Source of the DNA: Bacteroidota bacterium
GTDB taxonomy: Bacteria > Bacteroidota > Bacteroidia > NS11-12g > UBA9320
DNA length: 9,449 bases
Assembly (NCBI GenBank): GCA_024638525.1
Contig: JAHEKB010000068.1
Span: forward strand, 1 to 9,449
Direction of reading: 5' to 3'
Of this stretch, positions 7,035 through 9,449 are shown piece by piece. A program made the position numbers and the translations under genes. Within the stretch, counting starts at the first letter, position 1; every line of letters begins with the position of its first letter. The notes beneath the pieces are model-generated. The model saw nothing but the letters and a program-made list of their open reading frames with translations, had not been told where the DNA came from and searched no databases.

Positions 7035-7531
7035 AGTTTCTGGATAAAGCCACTAGCTCCGAGCTCTTTGTAGTGCCTTTGAAGCTCTTTAGCTTCTTCC
7101 TTGCTTGAGCTTCTTTGCAATACCAATTTGTAGTAGGGATCAACAAAAACAACTTCACAGCTAGGACAGTCAAAACCTAAATACTCTACGGCAGTCTGAG
7201 CTCTTTCTTCATCCAAATACGATCCATAGATCAGTGCGTAGGGTTTTTCTGAACTGGGAACCCCTGGCTGAATTTCTTCTGTAGCAGATGGCTCTTCATT
7301 TGGTGTTTCCCACTGCTCATCAGACATACTGTCGTAGTCTGCGCTATTCCATTCTGCAGGGGTCGTATCACTTTCTGCAGGTTTGTAGTTTTCCGGAGGA
7401 TCTGGAACTTCGTCTAAATTTAAGGGTTCAAAGACGGTAAGCTCCTCGGTCTTGGTAAATCCAAAGAACACCATCCAAACATATCCTCCGCATAAACCGA
7501 TAAATAACAACCATTTGAACAAGCTGGGCAT
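7031..7531 (-). CDS. membrane-anchored SPOR-like domain protein
   Basis: A 166-residue protein in three parts. A single N-terminal membrane segment (about 5-25, FKWLLFIGLCGGYVWMVFFG) follows a short start with one Lys. A Pro/Glu/Asp/Ser/Thr-rich acidic linker (about 28-95) is probably disordered. A C-terminal domain (about 96-166) reads YALIYGSYLDEERAQTAVEYLGF ... VFVDPYYKLVLQRSSSKEEAKELQRHYKELG, the two-repeat pattern of SPOR domains, which bind denuded peptidoglycan glycans in the periplasm. The topology suggests an inner-membrane anchor with the SPOR part at the cell wall, as in FtsN-like or maintenance proteins; a specific role is not assignable. Cys122 and Cys125 form a CPSC motif in the domain, unusual for SPOR. 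ATG start at 7529-7531; a strong terminator separates it from the upstream superoxide dismutase gene. Confidence 0.8.
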   Translation of the reverse strand: MPSLFKWLLFIGLCGGYVWMVFFGFTKTEELTVFEPLNLDEVPDPPENYKPAESDTTPAEWNSADYDSMSDEQWETPNEEPSATEEIQPGVPSSEKPYALIYGSYLDEERAQTAVEYLGFDCPSCEVVFVDPYYKLVLQRSSSKEEAKELQRHYKELGASGFIQKL

Positions 7532-7546
7532 ATGGCGAATTTAGAC

Positions 7547-7576
7547 AAAAAAAAGCCTTCACTCTTGGCGAAGGCT
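7547..7576 (-). terminator. intrinsic terminator of the superoxide dismutase gene
   Basis: On the minus strand, AGCCTTC (7570-7576) pairs with GAAGGCT (7554-7560) around a 9-base loop and is followed directly by eight T (plus-strand A8, 7547-7554). It begins 20 bases after the superoxide dismutase stop and ends 15 bases before the SPOR-like gene's ATG. It should end the superoxide dismutase transcript, so the SPOR-like gene needs readthrough or a promoter of its own within or downstream of the terminator; I see no clear one. Confidence 0.85.
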
Positions 7577-7596
7577 CTCAATAATTCGATTATGGA

Positions 7597-8196
7597 TTAG
7601 ATAGCAGCAGTGTATCTGCGCGCTACTTCATCCCAATTTACGACATTCCAGAATGCGCTGATGTAGTCAGGTCTTCTATTTTGATAGTTCAAATAATAGG
7701 CGTGTTCCCAAACGTCAAGTCCAAGAATAGGCGTGCCATTGCAGCCTTCACCCATCAATGGATTGTCTTGATTGGCAGTTGAACAGACACAAAGAGTTCC
7801 GTCACAAACACAAAGCCAAGCCCATCCAGACCCAAATCTGGTGGCAGCTGCATTTGCAAAAGCTTCTTTAAACTGATCAAAACTCCCAAATTCTTTATCG
7901 ATGGCACTCGCGAGATCTCCACTTGGAGCTCCCCCACCATTGGGGCTCATTACCGACCAAAATAGAGAGTGGTTATAGTGGCCTCCTCCATTGTTGCGGA
8001 TAGCTGCATTATTGTGTGCTGTTTTACAAAGCTCTTCGATGCTTTTTCCGGCATGTTCAGTTCCTTCAATTGCAGCATTTAGCTTGTTGACATAACCTTG
8101 ATGGTGTTTTCCGTGATGAATTTCCATGGTCTTGGTATCGATGTTTGGTTCCAAGGCATCATGGGAATAAGGTAAAGATGGTAATTCAAATGACAT
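7597..8196 (-). CDS. sodA: superoxide dismutase, Fe/Mn family (Mn-type residues)
   Basis: Converts superoxide to hydrogen peroxide and oxygen. The 199-residue length is normal. Metal ligands are His27 (MEIHHGKHH), His76 (YNHSLFW), Asp161 and His165 (DVWEHAYY). The two positions that usually separate Mn from Fe enzymes are Gly72 (GGGHYNH) and Gln143 (TANQDNPLM), the Mn pattern; cambialistic use of Fe cannot be excluded, so the symbol is provisional. There is no signal peptide, so it is cytoplasmic. Cys129, Cys131, Cys136 and Cys138 cluster in WLCVCDGTLCVCS, where most family members have few or no cysteines; from memory, Bacteroidota enzymes often have the outer two. Cys57 and Cys152 are also present. 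The gene stands alone, with a promoter upstream and an intrinsic terminator downstream, and is divergent from a nitroreductase gene. Confidence 0.96.
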   Translation of the reverse strand: MSFELPSLPYSHDALEPNIDTKTMEIHHGKHHQGYVNKLNAAIEGTEHAGKSIEELCKTAHNNAAIRNNGGGHYNHSLFWSVMSPNGGGAPSGDLASAIDKEFGSFDQFKEAFANAAATRFGSGWAWLCVCDGTLCVCSTANQDNPLMGEGCNGTPILGLDVWEHAYYLNYQNRRPDYISAFWNVVNWDEVARRYTAAI

Positions 8197-8218
8197 AATC
8201 TATTTGTTTTTTCAAGGA

Positions 8219-8247
8219 CAAATCTAGCCATCTTAATCCATAGTCAA
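8219..8247 (-). promoter_or_regulatory. Bacteroidota-type promoter of the superoxide dismutase gene
   Basis: On the minus strand TTG (8245-8247) is followed after 18 bases by TAGATTTG (8219-8226). This matches the TTG-N17-23-TAnnTTTG promoter known for Flavobacterium and close relatives, with all fixed positions of the -7 element. A start around 8212 would leave an untranslated leader of about 16 bases before the ATG at 8196. The match is exact, but the motif is short and no experiment is implied. Confidence 0.62.
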
Positions 8248-8260
8248 CTTCGAATGTTTC

Positions 8261-8268
8261 TATAATTG
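8261..8268 (+). promoter_or_regulatory. possible -7 element for the nitroreductase gene
   Basis: TATAATTG differs from TAnnTTTG by one base and lies 14 bases before the nitroreductase ATG, which would give an almost leaderless message. I found no TTG at the proper distance upstream, so this is weak. Confidence 0.25.
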
Positions 8269-8282
8269 TATAAGTAATTCAT

Positions 8283-8855
8283 ATGCAAGTAGAACAAGCA
8301 ATCAGAGAGAGAAGAGCTTCGTACACCAATCAGTTCAGTGGAGACAGTATAGCCGATGAGCAAATAGAGAAGATGATGGATCTGGCCAATTGGGCGCCAA
8401 GCCATAGACATACCGAACCATGGCGATTCAGAATCTATGAGGGTGAAGCCATGCACGCACTGCTAGATGATATCGCAAATCTTTATGTCAGATTTACACC
8501 TTCAGATGGTTTTAAACCTGCCTTTGCGGAGAAAATGGCAAAGCGAAAACAACAGCTTTCACACCTATTGATCATCAGTTTAAAAAGACATGAAATTGTT
8601 CCTGAGTTTGAAGAGCTAGCCTCTGTGGCAATGGCAGTTCAGAATATTTGGCTGTATTTGGCCTCCCAAGAGGATATAGGCGGCTATTGGTCCACACCTG
8701 CAGTCGTATTGTCAAAGGAGTTCCACCATTTAGTAGATATGGAAGAAGATGAGAAATGTCTCGGCCTTTTTTACCTGGGCAAGCTCAAAAATGTAAGCAG
8801 GGAAGAGGCAAAACGCGGAGATTGGAAGAAGAAGGTTTCATGGTTTAAAAACTGA
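8283..8855 (+). CDS. nitroreductase-family FMN protein
   Basis: A 190-residue member of the FMN-dependent nitroreductase fold. The N-terminus EQAIRERRASYTNQFSG fits the RR-S-phosphate-binding region for FMN. NWAPSHRHTEPWRF (36-49) matches the APSxxNxxPWRF motif, with His in place of the usual Asn/Gln. GGYWSTPAVV (133-142) and CLGLFYLGKLK (160-170) are the conserved C-terminal parts, similar to YdjA-type reductases. It is expected to be a dimer that reduces nitro or quinone-like compounds with NAD(P)H; the true substrate is unknown. There is no signal peptide. It starts 86 bases from the divergent superoxide dismutase gene and ends 13 bases before cysS, so it may be co-transcribed with cysS. 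Confidence 0.9.
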   Translation: MQVEQAIRERRASYTNQFSGDSIADEQIEKMMDLANWAPSHRHTEPWRFRIYEGEAMHALLDDIANLYVRFTPSDGFKPAFAEKMAKRKQQLSHLLIISLKRHEIVPEFEELASVAMAVQNIWLYLASQEDIGGYWSTPAVVLSKEFHHLVDMEEDEKCLGLFYLGKLKNVSREEAKRGDWKKKVSWFKN

Positions 8856-8868
8856 GTATTTTTGCGAG

Positions 8869-9449
8869 ATGGCAGATCGCTTACAACTATTCAATACATA
8901 CAGTTCTAGTCTAGAGGTCTTTGAACCGATAAACGCTCCTAATGTAGGAATGTATATCTGTGGGCCAACGGTCTACGGCGACCCACACTTGGGTCACAGT
9001 AGAGGACCGGTACTCATGGATGTATTGTATCGGTACTTGGATCACTTGGGCTATAAAGTCAGGTATGTCCGCAACATTACCGATGTGGGGCATTTGCTCA
9101 ATGATTCTGACGATGGAGATGATAAAATCGCCAAGCAGGCGCGCTTGGACCAATTGGAACCCATGGAAGTGGTTCAGAAATATACCAATGCTTACCATGC
9201 CGCCATAAATCAAATGAATGTTACATCGCCTAGTATCGAACCGAGGGCTACGGGTCATATTCAAGAGCAAATAGACATGATTACCGAAATCATGGATAAT
9301 GGGTTTGCATATGAGGCTAATGGTTCAGTATACTTTGATGTTTTGAAATATGCAGAGTCTCACGACTATGGTAAATTGTCAGGAAGAAAGATTGAAGATC
9401 TCATGGCCGGTGCCGGAGAAGCTAGAAGGGCATTAGATGGTCAGGAAGA
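8869..9449 (+). CDS. cysS: cysteinyl-tRNA synthetase, N-terminal part (3' end outside window)
   Basis: Charges tRNA-Cys with cysteine. The frame is open from ATG 8869-8871 to the window end, 193 complete codons of a protein that is usually about 480-500 residues. MYICGPTVYGDPHLGH (28-43) holds the zinc-ligand Cys31 and the HIGH-type signature as HLGH (40-43). It continues with DVLYRYLDHLGYKVRYVRNITDVGHLLND and DDGDDKIAKQARLDQLEPMEVVQKYT, the expected class I catalytic-core sequence for this enzyme in Bacteroidota. The KMSKS signature and the anticodon-binding part lie beyond the window. The start is the only Met before the core and is 13 bases after the nitroreductase stop. Confidence 0.95.
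   Translation, partial: MADRLQLFNTYSSSLEVFEPINAPNVGMYICGPTVYGDPHLGHSRGPVLMDVLYRYLDHLGYKVRYVRNITDVGHLLNDSDDGDDKIAKQARLDQLEPMEVVQKYTNAYHAAINQMNVTSPSIEPRATGHIQEQIDMITEIMDNGFAYEANGSVYFDVLKYAESHDYGKLSGRKIEDLMAGAGEARRALDGQE

Noticed and set aside
8911..9270. 119-codon minus-strand frame opposite cysS
   Set aside because: It lies antisense to the conserved HLGH region of cysS and shows no domain.

Overview
The window looks like ordinary chromosome from a Bacteroidota bacterium, probably in or near Flavobacteriales. The evidence is a DUF4270 protein, a DUF6029 outer-membrane barrel with an AYA|QDE signal cleavage site, a very short PspC-domain protein, a type 2 pyrF, the near-absence of Shine-Dalgarno sequences, and a TTG-N18-TAnnTTTG promoter. 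Base composition looks even. I see no mobile element, CRISPR array, tRNA, rRNA or phage gene. Coding is dense: the longest gene-free gap is 86 bases (8197-8282), so no stretch of 300 bases lacks a gene.

Layout. (1) 2-3697, plus strand, a tightly packed run: the 3' part of a DUF4270 gene, aroF (DAHP synthase), asd (aspartate-semialdehyde dehydrogenase, ATGA overlap with aroF) and a PaaE-like flavin/2Fe-2S reductase 1 base after asd. (2) 3701-5337, minus strand: pyrF, then a 75-residue PspC-domain membrane protein, then a four-cysteine putative zinc-binding protein. (3) 5397-7034, plus: a DUF6029 outer-membrane barrel, divergent from pyrF across a 59-base gap that holds a clear dyad. (4) 7031-7531, minus: a membrane-anchored SPOR-like protein sharing a CTAG double stop with the barrel gene. 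(5) 7597-8196, minus: superoxide dismutase with its own promoter and terminator. (6) 8283-9449, plus: a nitroreductase-family protein, then the 5' part of cysS, which runs off the window.

How the genes relate. Region 1 contains the entry step of the shikimate pathway and the branch-point step of the aspartate family, probably co-transcribed, with an orphan electron-transfer protein behind them. Regions 3 and 4 are envelope genes. Regions 5 and 6 pair an oxidative-stress enzyme with a flavin reductase across a shared intergenic region.

I did not find a new multi-gene system. The best leads are local. The DAHP synthase has Gln in place of the His expected as a metal ligand, with ungapped spacing to the other three ligands. 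The superoxide dismutase has four cysteines packed into one predicted beta-hairpin. A polarised stem-loop with a T-run lies just upstream of the pyrF GTG start. The small four-cysteine protein is unassigned.
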